From NCBI GenBank assembly GCA_030123605.1, contig CP126123.1, positions 3,935,237 to 3,999,236 on the forward strand: a DNA stretch of 64,000 bases, read 5' to 3'. A program made the position numbers and the translations under genes. Positions 9,541 to 18,740 of the stretch are shown here, in pieces. The notes beneath the pieces were generated by a model, which had not been told where the DNA came from, did no database searches, and was given only the letters and a program-made list of their open reading frames with translations. This stretch comes from Nitrospira sp. Lineage in GTDB: Bacteria > Nitrospirota > Nitrospiria > Nitrospirales > Nitrospiraceae. Position 1 is the stretch's first letter, and every line of letters begins with the position of its first letter.

Positions 9541-10680
9541 ATGACGGTCACGTATTTCTCGAAAACCTCGATCATCGGTCCCAGCAGTCGTTATCGCGTC
9601 TTTCAATTCCTGCCTTATTTCCAGGCCGGAGGAATTGACTGTCGGGTGGATCCTTTGTTTGGGGAGATCTATTTCTCAATCCTTGAGGTGCGCCGGCCCG
9701 CGTTGCGGACGTTGCTCAAATTTCCCTATGTGCTCGCTCGTTTTCTGCGGCGGCTGTGGACGTTGCTGACGCTGGGGGGGCGAGATCTTGTCGTGATCGA
9801 AGGGCAGCTCTTTCCCTATGTGCCTCCGTTGGCTGAACGACTGCTGCGCTGGTGCCGGTATCGGATGGTGGTCGAAATGGATGACGCGATCTATCTCACG
9901 CGCGGGCACGACAAGAAAATGCCTGTCCTGTTGTCGATGGCGACGGGAACCATCGTCGGGAATGAACGGCTTGCCGCATATGCGAAACGATTTTCCTCTC
10001 GGGCGTGTGTCGTACCGACAGTGGTCGATACAGACCGATTCATTCCGGATCGTTCCCGGTTCGGCGGCACGACCGATCGTTCGTCCGAGCCGATCACCAT
10101 TGTGTGGATAGGATTGGCCTACAATCTGAAATATCTAGATCTGGTGGCGCCTGCCATCGGCACTCTTCAATCTCGCTTCCCCGTGAAATTGCGTGTGGTC
10201 TGTTCGCGTCCTCCCGAGATGCCTCGTGTGGACATTGAGTTCAGATCATGGGATTTCAGTGGTGAGGTGTCCGATTTGCAAGATGCCGACATCGGCGTGA
10301 TGCCGCTTGAGGATACCGAATGGGCGCGAGGCAAGTGTGGGCTCAAGCTGCTGCAGTATCTCGCGGTGGGCTTGCCGGTCGTGGCCTCGCCGGTCGGGGT
10401 CAACTGCGACATCATTACGAACGGGGAAAACGGGTTTCTCGCCTCCACCGGGCAAGAGTGGTACGACAGCCTCGAACGCCTCTGCCGCCAACCTGATTTG
10501 CGCATGAGGATCGGGCGGGCCGGACGGCGGACCGTGGAAGAACGCTATTCCTTGGCGGTCTGGGGCCCTCGCCTTGTTGACCTGTATCGGACATTTGCTC
10601 AGAGCGAACGAGGCGATGTGACGGAAGGGCCTGTCCACAGACCCCTCTCAGGCCACGGCCAGTCGACAGGCATGCGATGA
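9541..10680 (+). CDS. Glycosyltransferase family 4 (GT-B fold)
   Basis: 379 residues. The N-terminal Rossmann half contains GPSSRYRVFQFLPYF and a long aromatic/basic segment that could touch the membrane (about residues 55-80). The C-terminal half has VWIGLAYNLKYL, GVMPLEDTEWARGKCGLKLLQYLAVGLPVV, the usual place where the donor nucleotide sugar binds. The protein ends with about 25 polar residues of no known domain. The start ATG at 9541 has only a distant GGAG; no better start is visible. It overlaps the following gene by four bases (ATGA), so it belongs to the same transcript. Confidence 0.82.
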   Translation: MTVTYFSKTSIIGPSSRYRVFQFLPYFQAGGIDCRVDPLFGEIYFSILEVRRPALRTLLKFPYVLARFLRRLWTLLTLGGRDLVVIEGQLFPYVPPLAERLLRWCRYRMVVEMDDAIYLTRGHDKKMPVLLSMATGTIVGNERLAAYAKRFSSRACVVPTVVDTDRFIPDRSRFGGTTDRSSEPITIVWIGLAYNLKYLDLVAPAIGTLQSRFPVKLRVVCSRPPEMPRVDIEFRSWDFSGEVSDLQDADIGVMPLEDTEWARGKCGLKLLQYLAVGLPVVASPVGVNCDIITNGENGFLASTGQEWYDSLERLCRQPDLRMRIGRAGRRTVEERYSLAVWGPRLVDLYRTFAQSERGDVTEGPVHRPLSGHGQSTGMR

Positions 10681-11732
10681 TTCTGCTCACGCTGACATTC
10701 ATAGCTGCGGTACTCCTGTCGTTCTATGGCGTACCGATTGCGCGGCGCGCCGCGTTGAAATTCGGCATCGTCGATAGTCCGGACGGCCGGCTGAAACATC
10801 AGCGCGAACCGGTCCCCTATCTGGGCGGCTTGGCTATCTACCTTGCCTTCCTCGTGAGTCTGGCCTTTACGTTCGAGTTCCGACAGGACGTGCTCGGCAT
10901 CGTGCTGGCCGGCACGTTGATCGTCATGTTGGGGTTGATCGATGATTTCGGTGTCTTGTCGCCGGGGACGAAATTGGCGGGGCAATTCCTGGCGGTGTTC
11001 GTGTTGATCAAGAGCGGCATCCGTATCGAGATCGCGTCGCTCCCGGACTGGGTCGATCTCGCGCTCACGGTGTTCTGGATGGTCGGCATCATCAATGCGT
11101 TCAACCTCTTGGATATCATGGACGGGTTGTCCGCCGGCGTCGGCCTCATCAGCGCCGCCTTTCTCTGCGTGGTGGCGATCCTGAACGGGGATCAGACCAT
11201 CGCCTTCATGTTGGCGGCGCTCATGGGCAGTCTGCTGGGATTTCTCCGCTACAACTGGCGGCCGGCATCGATCTACATGGGTGATTCAGGTGCGATGTTC
11301 ATCGGGCTCATGCTTGGCGCGTTGTCGATGATCGGCAAGTACACCGAAGGCCATTCCGTGTCGCTGCTGACTCCGATCATGATCCTGGGGATGCCGATCT
11401 TCGACACCCTGTTCGTGATGTACATCCGGTTCTTGCGCGGGTTACCGGTGTTTCTCGGCAGCCCTGATCATATGGCGATTCGCTTGCGCCATTGGGGCCT
11501 CTCGGTGACGCAAGTCGTCGTGATCAGTTATCTCGGCGCCGCGCTACTCGGCGCCGCCGGTCTTCTCGTCATGGCTGTCCGTCAGGATCTCGCCGTGGTC
11601 TTGAGCGGTGTCACCTTGTTGTGCCTGGCCGTTGCCGCCGTGGCGTTGACCCGCGTGAATGTTTCCGGCGGAAGTGCGGCATTGAGCAGTGAGGCGGCGT
11701 CTCACCCGGCAGGAAGGAGCGGCACGCTATGA
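10677..11732 (+). CDS. WecA/MraY-type polyprenyl-phosphate sugar-1-phosphate transferase
   Basis: 351 residues with about ten hydrophobic helices. It matches the family that moves a HexNAc-1-phosphate from a UDP-sugar to undecaprenyl phosphate, the first lipid-linked step of glycan assembly at the inner membrane. Hallmarks: KHQREPVPYLGGLAIYLAF near residue 40, MLGLIDDFGVLSPGTK near 83, the NAFNLLDIMDG motif near 141, and YMGDSGAMFIG near 199. The histidine cluster expected in WecA (HIHH) is replaced by SPDHMAIRLRHWG. The four-base overlaps on both sides place it at the centre of the operon. The donor sugar cannot be read from sequence. Confidence 0.87.
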   Translation: MILLTLTFIAAVLLSFYGVPIARRAALKFGIVDSPDGRLKHQREPVPYLGGLAIYLAFLVSLAFTFEFRQDVLGIVLAGTLIVMLGLIDDFGVLSPGTKLAGQFLAVFVLIKSGIRIEIASLPDWVDLALTVFWMVGIINAFNLLDIMDGLSAGVGLISAAFLCVVAILNGDQTIAFMLAALMGSLLGFLRYNWRPASIYMGDSGAMFIGLMLGALSMIGKYTEGHSVSLLTPIMILGMPIFDTLFVMYIRFLRGLPVFLGSPDHMAIRLRHWGLSVTQVVVISYLGAALLGAAGLLVMAVRQDLAVVLSGVTLLCLAVAAVALTRVNVSGGSAALSSEAASHPAGRSGTL

Positions 11733-13039
11733 TCCTGATCGTGGGAGCCGGATTGGCGGGGCTCAGTACGGCCTATCACTTGCGCGGGCTGCCCTACAAG
11801 ATCCTGGAGCGTGAGCAGGAGGTCGGCGGGCTCTGCCGCTCCTACGTCAAGGACGGCTTCACGTTCGATTACACCGGGCATTTGCTCCATTTCCGTCAAA
11901 TGGCCATCAAGGCGCTGGTGGAACGTTTGCTGCCTACCCAGTTACAGCGGCATGCGCGTAAGTCCTATGTCTTCTCGCATGACACCTATACGGAATATCC
12001 GTTCCAAGTGAATACGTATGGCTTACCGCCCGAGGTCGTTCGCGAATGTTTGTTGGGGTTCATCGCGACCCTGTCGAATCCCTCCTCCAAGCCGCCGGCT
12101 GAGAACCGCTCGTTCAAGCAATGGATCATCGATAGTCTCGGCGAGGGCATTGCGAAACATTTCATGGTGCCCTTCAATGAAAAACTCTGGCAGGTGCCCC
12201 TCGATGAACTGACTTCCGAGTGGGTGTCCTGGTTGGTGCCGAAGCCGGAGGTGAAAGATGTCGTCAGCGGCGCCCTCGGCATCAAGGACAAGGCGTTCGG
12301 CTATAACCCTTCGTTCCTCTATCCTGCGAGCGGAGGGATCAAGGTGTTGCCGGAGGCGTTTCTTCCTTCGGTCGAGCACCTCTCGTATGACTCCGAACTG
12401 GTCGAAATCGAGACGGGCCGGCGGCGGGCGCTGTTCTGCAGTGCTCAGGGCGAACGAACGGAGGAATATGAACGGGTCGTCTCGACGATCCCCTTGCCCG
12501 AATTGGTACGCCGCTGCGTCGATTTGCCGGCATCGATGCGTGAATTGGCGGCGACGTTGCGATGGGTCTCCGTCTCCAACGTGAATCTGGCCGTTGCGCG
12601 CGAACGGATCTCCGACAAACATTGGATTTACTTTCCTGAGCACCACTATCCCTTCTATCGCGCCGGTTTTCCCATGAACTTTTCCTCCGCCATGGGTCGC
12701 CCCGGCTGCAGTTCCCTCTACGCCGAAATCTCGCATCGACCGACTGAGCGCCGATCGGATGCGTCCCTTATCGAACTGGTTCGGCGAGGGCTGGAACAGG
12801 CCGGGGTGCTGCGGCGGAGCGACGAACTCGTCATGGCGGATGTGAAGGACCTGTATTATGCGTACGTGCTGTTCGACCGGCATCGCGGCAAGGCCGTACA
12901 AGAATTACTGGCCGAGCTGGAGAGACGCGGTATTTCTTCGATCGGGCGGTATGGATTGTGGGAGCATACTTCGATGGAAGATGCGATTGCTCAGGGGCAG
13001 CAGGTCGCCGCGCGGTTGCGGATGAGGGCCGCAGCCTGA
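11729..13039 (+). CDS. FAD-dependent amine-oxidase/UGM-like oxidoreductase
   Basis: 436 residues starting with the dinucleotide-binding motif ILIVGAGLAGLSTAYHL and the FAD-clamping EVGGLCRSY. The protoporphyrinogen-oxidase/amine-oxidase fold is shared by UDP-galactopyranose mutases, and relatives in exopolysaccharide clusters probably act on nucleotide sugars or lipid-linked sugars. No heme-pathway genes are near, so a haem role is unlikely. The ATG overlaps the preceding stop (ATGA). Substrate not determinable. Confidence 0.78.
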   Translation: MILIVGAGLAGLSTAYHLRGLPYKILEREQEVGGLCRSYVKDGFTFDYTGHLLHFRQMAIKALVERLLPTQLQRHARKSYVFSHDTYTEYPFQVNTYGLPPEVVRECLLGFIATLSNPSSKPPAENRSFKQWIIDSLGEGIAKHFMVPFNEKLWQVPLDELTSEWVSWLVPKPEVKDVVSGALGIKDKAFGYNPSFLYPASGGIKVLPEAFLPSVEHLSYDSELVEIETGRRRALFCSAQGERTEEYERVVSTIPLPELVRRCVDLPASMRELAATLRWVSVSNVNLAVARERISDKHWIYFPEHHYPFYRAGFPMNFSSAMGRPGCSSLYAEISHRPTERRSDASLIELVRRGLEQAGVLRRSDELVMADVKDLYYAYVLFDRHRGKAVQELLAELERRGISSIGRYGLWEHTSMEDAIAQGQQVAARLRMRAAA

Positions 13040-13052
13040 GTGCGGGAACGGT

Positions 13053-14243
13053 ATGGATGTAGTCTGTCACGTCATCACCAAGCTGGAACTGGGCGGCGCC
13101 CAGGAAGTGGCGATGCAGGTGGTGTCCGGCCTGGACCGGCGACACTTCCGTCCGGTCCTGATCGCGGGGCCCGGAGGGCTGTTGACCGAGGAGGCACGGG
13201 CGCTCGATGGGGTGGAGGTTCACATCGCCCCGACGCTCATCCGCGAGATTCATCCGTTGAAAGACCTGCGCGCCCTATGGGAGTTGGTCGGCACGTTTCG
13301 GCGCCTGCAGCCAAAGATTGTGCACACCCATAGTTCAAAAGCTGGTATCCTAGGGCGGCTGGCGGCTTGGCTGGCCGGTGTTCCCTGTGTTCTGCATACG
13401 ATTCATGGATACGGGGTGACCCCTGCGCAGCCCGGTTGGTTGAGAAAATCGTTGGTTGCGCTTGAACGGATGGTCGGCCTGGTCACCACCCATTGGATCG
13501 CGGTGTCGCAAGCGGATCGCCGCCAGGGGATTGCGTGGGGATTGTTCACCGCGTCGAAGGTGTCGGTGGTGAGGCCCGGTATCGATCCGGCGCCGTTTGT
13601 CACGAGAATTGGTTCGGCGGAGCGTGACCGTCTTCGGGCGTTATTGGGCGTGAAGCCCGAGCATTTGCTGGTGGGAACGGTGTCATGTCTGAAGCCGCAA
13701 AAATCGCCCCACGACTTTGTTCTTGTCGCCTCGCTCGTATGTCAACGGAATCCGAGGGCAAGGTTCGTCCTCGTCGGCGACGGGGTGTTGCGGCCGCAGA
13801 TCGAAGCATTGTTGCAGGAGCATGGACTTCGGGAGCGCGTCATGTTGCTCGGATGGCGGAGGGACGTGGCGGCCCTTCTGAAGGCCTTCGACCTGTTCCT
13901 TCTGACATCCCATTGGGAAGGGTTGCCCTGCGTGCTCCTGGAGGCCAGAGCCGATCGGCTACCGATCGTGGCCACGCGGGTAGGCGGCGCCGCCGAAGCG
14001 ATTGAGGAGCCGACGCACGGCATACTCTGCGCAGCCGGTGATGTGCAGGCCATGGCCGAGCAGGTCTGCCGGATACTGGAAGACGAAGGCTATCGCTCCA
14101 AGCTCCGGGAAAGTGCGGAAACATTTCCGGAGGAGTTTACGATTCAAGAGACGATCAAGCAGTACCAGTCTCTGTATACTCATCTTCTGCGCGCCGTGCG
14201 TCCGAACGAGGGCGTGATGGGATTGCAGACGAATCGATCGTGA
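13053..14243 (+). CDS. Glycosyltransferase family 4
   Basis: 396 residues. N-terminal motif ITKLELGGAQEVAMQVVSGL is the acceptor-side signature of GT4 enzymes, followed by IVHTHSSKAGILGRLAA. The donor-binding half contains VGTVSCLKPQKSPHDFV, LVGDGVLRPQIEALL, and FLLTSHWEGLPCVLLEARA with the conserved E-x7-E arrangement near residues 291-299. It begins 13 bases after the oxidoreductase with GGGAA as ribosome site. It likely adds one sugar of the repeating unit on the cytoplasmic face. Confidence 0.87.
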   Translation: MDVVCHVITKLELGGAQEVAMQVVSGLDRRHFRPVLIAGPGGLLTEEARALDGVEVHIAPTLIREIHPLKDLRALWELVGTFRRLQPKIVHTHSSKAGILGRLAAWLAGVPCVLHTIHGYGVTPAQPGWLRKSLVALERMVGLVTTHWIAVSQADRRQGIAWGLFTASKVSVVRPGIDPAPFVTRIGSAERDRLRALLGVKPEHLLVGTVSCLKPQKSPHDFVLVASLVCQRNPRARFVLVGDGVLRPQIEALLQEHGLRERVMLLGWRRDVAALLKAFDLFLLTSHWEGLPCVLLEARADRLPIVATRVGGAAEAIEEPTHGILCAAGDVQAMAEQVCRILEDEGYRSKLRESAETFPEEFTIQETIKQYQSLYTHLLRAVRPNEGVMGLQTNRS

Positions 14244-14261
14244 GGGTGAACGGGGGGAACG

Positions 14262-15380
14262 ATGAACATTCCGTTGCTTGATCTGAAGGCGCAGTATCAA
14301 TCGATGCGCGGAGAAATTCTGGCTGCGATCGAAGCCACTTGTGACGAGCAAGGCTTTATCCTTGGTCCGCGCGTGGTGGCGCTGGAGCAGGCGGTGGCGG
14401 CCTATGTCGGCAGCTCTCACGCGATCGGAGTGGCCTCAGGAAGCGACGCGCTCCTGCTGGCCTTGATGGCGCTGGGGGTGAAAGCCGGTGATGAAGTAGT
14501 CACGGTGCCCTTTACATTCTTCGCAACGGCGGGGGCCATCTCTCGACTGGGAGCCAAACCGGTATTCATCGATATCTGTCCGGATAGTTTCAATATGGAT
14601 CCGAACCTCCTGGAGCGTGCCGTTACCGGACGGACCAAGGCGATCATCCCGGTGCATCTCTTCGGCCAATGCGCTGATATGGACGCCATCAATGAGATTG
14701 CGCGCCGACGCAAGATCGGCGTGATTGAAGATGCCTGCCAGGCCATCGGCGCAGAACGGAACGGGCGACGTGCCGGTGTATTGGGGGACCTCGCCTGTTT
14801 CAGCTTCTTCCCTTCCAAAAACCTGGGAGGCTTCGGCGATGCCGGCATGGTGACCACGAACGATCGAACACTGGCGGAATCCATCGCTATGTTGAGGGTC
14901 CATGGGAGCCGGGTGCGCTATGTTCATGAGGCGATCGGCATCAACAGCCGGCTGGATGCCTTGCAGGCGGCGGTCCTGTCGGTGAAACTGAAGTGGCTGG
15001 ACCAGTGGGCGGATGGCCGCCGGCGGAATGCCGCGCGTTATGTGCAGTTGTTCACGGAGGCGAAGCTGCTGGAGCGCGTGACCCTACCGAGCGTGGAGGC
15101 CGGCCACGTCCACGTCTTCAATCAATTCACGCTTCGCGTCAGAAAGCGAGACGAGCTGCGAACCTTCCTGAAAGACAATGGGGTGGGGACGGAGGTGTAT
15201 TACCCGCTCCCGCTGCACTTGCAGAACTGTTATCGGGACCTCGGCTATCACAAGGGCGCGTTTCCGCAATCGGAGCGCGCCGCTGGAGAGGTGCTCTCGC
15301 TTCCGATCTATGCCGAACTGACGGACGAGCAGCTGCAGTACGTGGTACAGACGATCGCTGCGTTCTATCGCAAACATTAA
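14262..15380 (+). CDS. DegT/DnrJ/EryC1/StrS sugar aminotransferase
   Basis: 372 residues, usual family length. PLP-dependent transamination of a 3- or 4-keto nucleotide sugar. Visible residues: DLKAQYQSM at the N-terminus, [13 protein letters not shown] (phosphate cup), [10 protein letters not shown] with the PLP-ring Asp, and the Schiff-base Lys186 in FFPSKNLGG. The Lys is present, so it is a true aminotransferase rather than a PLP-binding dehydratase. It closely resembles the WbpE/WlbC type that makes UDP-2-acetamido-3-amino sugars; a Gfo/Idh/MocA oxidoreductase that would supply such a 3-keto substrate lies 3.4 kb downstream. Last gene of the cluster's tight run. Confidence 0.88.
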   Translation: MNIPLLDLKAQYQSMRGEILAAIEATCDEQGFILGPRVVALEQAVAAYVGSSHAIGVASGSDALLLALMALGVKAGDEVVTVPFTFFATAGAISRLGAKPVFIDICPDSFNMDPNLLERAVTGRTKAIIPVHLFGQCADMDAINEIARRRKIGVIEDACQAIGAERNGRRAGVLGDLACFSFFPSKNLGGFGDAGMVTTNDRTLAESIAMLRVHGSRVRYVHEAIGINSRLDALQAAVLSVKLKWLDQWADGRRRNAARYVQLFTEAKLLERVTLPSVEAGHVHVFNQFTLRVRKRDELRTFLKDNGVGTEVYYPLPLHLQNCYRDLGYHKGAFPQSERAAGEVLSLPIYAELTDEQLQYVVQTIAAFYRKH

Positions 15381-15510
15381 CCGGCAGCCGATCGGTTCAC
15401 ATGTCCCGCCGGCCTTGGCCGCCGGACTATTCACCGCTTCTCACCTTCAACGATTCCACATCCTGTGTCGTTCCGATAGTCCGTGGCCTGTTGTTTCGAT
15501 TCGGCACGGT

Positions 15511-15534
15511 GCCTGCCGCTTGCCTGTGGCAGGC
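15511..15534. repeat. Inverted repeat, 7-bp stem
   Basis: GCCTGCC and GGCAGGC flank a 10-base loop. The stem is GC-rich but no T run follows on either strand, so a classic intrinsic terminator is not proven. Confidence 0.5.
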
Positions 15535-15612
15535 GACAAGAGGGCCAGTGCAGCATGACCTGCTTCAAAGAACAGTCAATTAGCAACAGCGACCGGTCGT
15601 CATGACCACGAC

Positions 15613-15646
15613 AAGCCGAAATCGGCTTATCGTTCAAGTCTGAACG
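15613..15646. repeat. Two adjacent perfect hairpins
   Basis: AAGCCGA-AA-TCGGCTT (15613-15628) is followed after two bases by CGTTCA-AGTC-TGAACG (15631-15646). Two perfect dyads in a row suggest a regulator-binding region or RNA structure upstream of the histidine kinase. Confidence 0.5.
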
Positions 15647-15799
15647 AAGCAGATGCGGCAATGTACAGTCCGGCGTGAAGGCGACCGAATCGCCCGGTGC
15701 CCTTTAAAGACCGGCCTTGGCCTGATAGCCCTTGTGGGATGACGTCACGATCGATGTTCTGCAATCGGCCGTGAGGGCATGGGGATTGCTCCTACGTAG

Positions 15800-17662
15800 A
15801 TGCGGCGGAGGAAATTCGTCGTTCAAACCATGACAATACCATCCTCTTTTTTTCTCGACATGACACGCAGCAATTACCCGGTGTTGGGGATGGCGGTGAC
15901 GTTGATCGCCGTGATTTTTTCCGTGGACTGGTGGCTTCCGCTGGGATTGACCATCACGACCCTATATGTGGTGCCGGTCTTGATCGCCTCTCGTGTTCCT
16001 CATCCACGCACCACGTTTTGGGTGGCGGCGCTGGCGTCGCTGGCCACGATGATCGGCCTCTTTCGCAGTCCGTTGTTGACGGTGACGTGGGTCGTGATGA
16101 TGAATCGAGCCTTCGCCCTCATGGTCATTTGGGTGACGGCGCTCTTGTGCTTGCGCCGGCAGCACGACGAAGCCGAGTTGGTGCGCATCAACGAAGACAT
16201 CGAGCAACAGGTTCAGGAACGCACGGCCGACCTGGCCGCCGCCAATCAGGAATTGGAAGCACTGCGCGCAGAGGCGGTGTCCGAATTGGTCGCCATCGTC
16301 AAATCCTCCGACGACGCGATCGTCGGGATGACGTTGAACGGCATGATTCAAAGTTGGAACAGGGGGGCGGAATGCGTCTACGGGTACCGTGCGGAGGAAG
16401 TCCTCGGGCGGTCGATTTCCTTGCTCTGTCCGCCGAATCGGTTGGACGAAGTGCCGGCCATGCTGGACCGTATCGCGAACGGCGAACATGTGCGCAACGT
16501 GGAGACGGTGCAGCGCCGGAAGAAGGGGGACCGGATCGATGTGTCGTTGACGATTTCACCGGTGAAAGACACGGACGGCAGCGTCATGGGCGCGTCGGCC
16601 ATCGCGCGCGATGTCACGGAGAAGCAACGCATCGAAGCGGCTCTGCGGGACAGCGAAGCCCGCTTCCGCATGATGGCGGACACGGCTCCGGTCATGGTGT
16701 GGATGGCAGGGCCCGATACCCATATTACCTTCATCAACAAACGCTGGCTGGAATTCACCGGGCGCACGGTGCAGGAAGAGATCGGCGACAATTGGTTCAC
16801 CGGCATTCACCACGACGACCTGGATCGTTGTCGAACCTCCTACCTGGAGGCGTTCAAATCGGAGCAGCCGTTTTACCTGGAGTATCGCCTGCGGCGTCAC
16901 GACGGCGAATATCGGTGGATCATGGACACCGGAGTGCCGCTCTTCGACGAACGGGGGCGCTTCGGCGGCTACATCGGCACATGCATGGATTTAACCGAAC
17001 GAAAGGATATGGAGGACCAGCTCCGCCGCATGTTGAAGGAGAAAGAAAGCCTGTTGCGTGAAGTCCATCATCGGGTCAAAAACAACCTGCAAGTCATTTC
17101 CAGTCTGCTGAATCTGCAATCGGCCTCCATCAAGGACCCCGTGGTCAACCAGTTGTTCCGAGAGTGCCAGGTCCGCATCACATCGATTGCGTTGCTCCAC
17201 GAGACCCTGCATCGGTCCAGTGATCTCTCGCGGATCAAAATGGGTGACTACATCCGTACGTTGACCGGCCACCTGTTTCGTTCGTACGGAGTCGATCCCA
17301 ACGTCATCATGTTGGATTTGAACGTCGATGACGTCGAGTTCGACATCGACACGGGGCTGACCTGCGGGTTGATCGTCGACGAGCTGGTGTCCAATTGCCT
17401 GAAACATGCGTTTCTCGATGGCGGCGGTGGGAAGGTCCATATCGACCTGTTGGACCATATGGATGGCACCTTTACGCTCTGCGTCAGCGATGACGGCATC
17501 GGCATTCCCAAGGACGGCGTACTCAACAATCCCGATTCGCTGGGATTGGAACTGGTGTCGCTGTTGGCGGAAAAGTTGGACGGCAACACGGAACTCAGGA
17601 GCGGGGCCGGCACCGAATGGCAGATACGGTTTCATCAACTGCACTATTCAGAAAGGGTGTGA
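15800..17662 (+). CDS. Membrane sensor histidine kinase, PAS-PAS-HisKA_2
   Basis: 620 residues from ATG 15800; ATG 15830 is an alternative start. Residues about 25-125 are hydrophobic with around four membrane helices and no large periplasmic loop, followed by a coiled coil (about 130-160). Two PAS domains follow (about 165-285 and 290-410); the second ends in a PAC-like GGYIGTCMDLTERK. The kinase core is of the HisKA_2 class: the phosphorylated His lies in REVHHRVKNNLQ (His423 or 424), and the ATPase domain has LIVDELVSNCLKHAF and VSDDGIGIP. Such kinases usually partner single-domain or REC-PAS regulators; the next gene, five bases on, is exactly that. Confidence 0.88.
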   Translation: MRRRKFVVQTMTIPSSFFLDMTRSNYPVLGMAVTLIAVIFSVDWWLPLGLTITTLYVVPVLIASRVPHPRTTFWVAALASLATMIGLFRSPLLTVTWVVMMNRAFALMVIWVTALLCLRRQHDEAELVRINEDIEQQVQERTADLAAANQELEALRAEAVSELVAIVKSSDDAIVGMTLNGMIQSWNRGAECVYGYRAEEVLGRSISLLCPPNRLDEVPAMLDRIANGEHVRNVETVQRRKKGDRIDVSLTISPVKDTDGSVMGASAIARDVTEKQRIEAALRDSEARFRMMADTAPVMVWMAGPDTHITFINKRWLEFTGRTVQEEIGDNWFTGIHHDDLDRCRTSYLEAFKSEQPFYLEYRLRRHDGEYRWIMDTGVPLFDERGRFGGYIGTCMDLTERKDMEDQLRRMLKEKESLLREVHHRVKNNLQVISSLLNLQSASIKDPVVNQLFRECQVRITSIALLHETLHRSSDLSRIKMGDYIRTLTGHLFRSYGVDPNVIMLDLNVDDVEFDIDTGLTCGLIVDELVSNCLKHAFLDGGGGKVHIDLLDHMDGTFTLCVSDDGIGIPKDGVLNNPDSLGLELVSLLAEKLDGNTELRSGAGTEWQIRFHQLHYSERV

Positions 17663-17667
17663 ACGCC

Positions 17668-18666
17668 ATGGAACCAGCCAACATCTTGGTCGTGGAGGAT
17701 GAGCCGGTCGTCGCGAAAGACATTCAACTCAGCCTGCAACGGCTTGGCTATCGGGTTCCTGTCACGGCCACATCCGGTGAAGACGCGATCCGCAAAGCCG
17801 GCGATACGCATCCCGACCTGATCCTGATGGACATCGTCTTGAAGGGAAAAATGGACGGAGTCGAAACCGCCCGCCAGATCATGCGGAAGCAGGATGTGCC
17901 GGTCATCTACCTGACGGCCTATGCCGACGACCATACGTTGGAACGGGCGAAGGTGACCTCGCCGGCCGGGTATATGCTCAAGCCCTATCAAGCGAATGAA
18001 TTACGGACCACGATCGAACTGGCGTTGCATCGAGCCCGGCATGATCGCCACATGCGGGAGAGCCTGCGATGGATCGCCACCACGGTCCGCTGCATCGGCG
18101 ACGGCATCGTGACGACCGACTGCGCGGGCCGAGTGACCTATCTGAACCCGGCTGCCGAAACCTTCACAGGCTGGGGTCATGAGGAAGCGACGGGTATGCC
18201 CGTGACGGCCTTGATGGGACTCCAGTCAGAAGGGCCGATCCATCAAGTTGAGAATCCGGCTCTGCAGGCCATGGCGACTAGGCGCCTCGTGACGATCGAC
18301 GAGGCGATCCTCGTCTCGAAACAGGGCCGGCGCCGCGTCATTCGCGGCACGGTAGCGCCGGTGGTCGACGACGGCGGGACTGTGCTGGGTTCCGTCCTCG
18401 TCTTCCATGAGACCCTGTCCGGTGATCGTGATCTCCGTCGCGCGGGCGGGCCCGGCGAGGCGTTGCGTGAAGTAGAAGAATGGCTCGGACGCCCACAAGG
18501 GATCATCAATCTTTGTTCCTGGTGCAAGCGCGTTCCGGACCAATCCGGCGAGTGGTACGATCTGGCCACGTTCATCGCGGAGCGTTCGGCGATCCAGTTC
18601 AATGGTGGTCTTTGTCCGGAATGTATGGATCGCTGTTTTCCCCGCGACGGCAACCGAGGACTGTGA
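17668..18666 (+). CDS. Response regulator with PAS domain and Cys-rich tail
   Basis: 332 residues; ATG 17668 is chosen because GAAAGGG lies 10 bases upstream and the REC domain begins right after it. REC domain: acidic VEDEP, phospho-acceptor Asp55 in LILMDIVLKG, Thr in YLTAYAD, Lys in MLKPYQ. A PAS domain follows (about 130-245). The C-terminus carries CSWCKRVP and, about 25 residues on, CPECMDRCF; this four-cysteine tail recurs in PAS signalling proteins and looks like a small zinc site. There is no DNA-binding or enzymatic output domain, so the output is probably protein-protein. Cotranscribed with the kinase before it. Confidence 0.87.
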   Translation: MEPANILVVEDEPVVAKDIQLSLQRLGYRVPVTATSGEDAIRKAGDTHPDLILMDIVLKGKMDGVETARQIMRKQDVPVIYLTAYADDHTLERAKVTSPAGYMLKPYQANELRTTIELALHRARHDRHMRESLRWIATTVRCIGDGIVTTDCAGRVTYLNPAAETFTGWGHEEATGMPVTALMGLQSEGPIHQVENPALQAMATRRLVTIDEAILVSKQGRRRVIRGTVAPVVDDGGTVLGSVLVFHETLSGDRDLRRAGGPGEALREVEEWLGRPQGIINLCSWCKRVPDQSGEWYDLATFIAERSAIQFNGGLCPECMDRCFPRDGNRGL

Positions 18667-18697
18667 TCCGCCCGTCTGTGGTAATTTTCGAGAAGGC

Positions 18698-18726
18698 TTC
18701 AAGAAACCGCTCGAATAGCATATAGT
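18698..18726 (+). promoter_or_regulatory. Candidate promoter with start-proximal -10
   Basis: TATAGT at 18721-18726 with a poor -35 TTCAAG 17 bases upstream (18698-18703). The predicted mRNA start (about 18733) is only 5-8 bases before the GTG/ATG of the fusion gene, so the leader would be very short and no clear ribosome site precedes the start. Confidence 0.4.
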
Positions 18727-18740
18727 AGGGCTGCACAGTG

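Larger units (their letters stand above)
15381..15799. other. 419-bp gap rich in hairpins, no gene found
   Basis: No convincing coding frame. The stretch holds three perfect inverted repeats listed separately and two copies of the 12-mer CCGGCCTTGGCC (15409-15420 and 15711-15722). It separates the polysaccharide cluster from a signalling pair. It may hold the operon terminator, the promoter of the kinase and possibly a structured leader or small RNA; no known riboswitch class was recognised. Confidence 0.5.
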
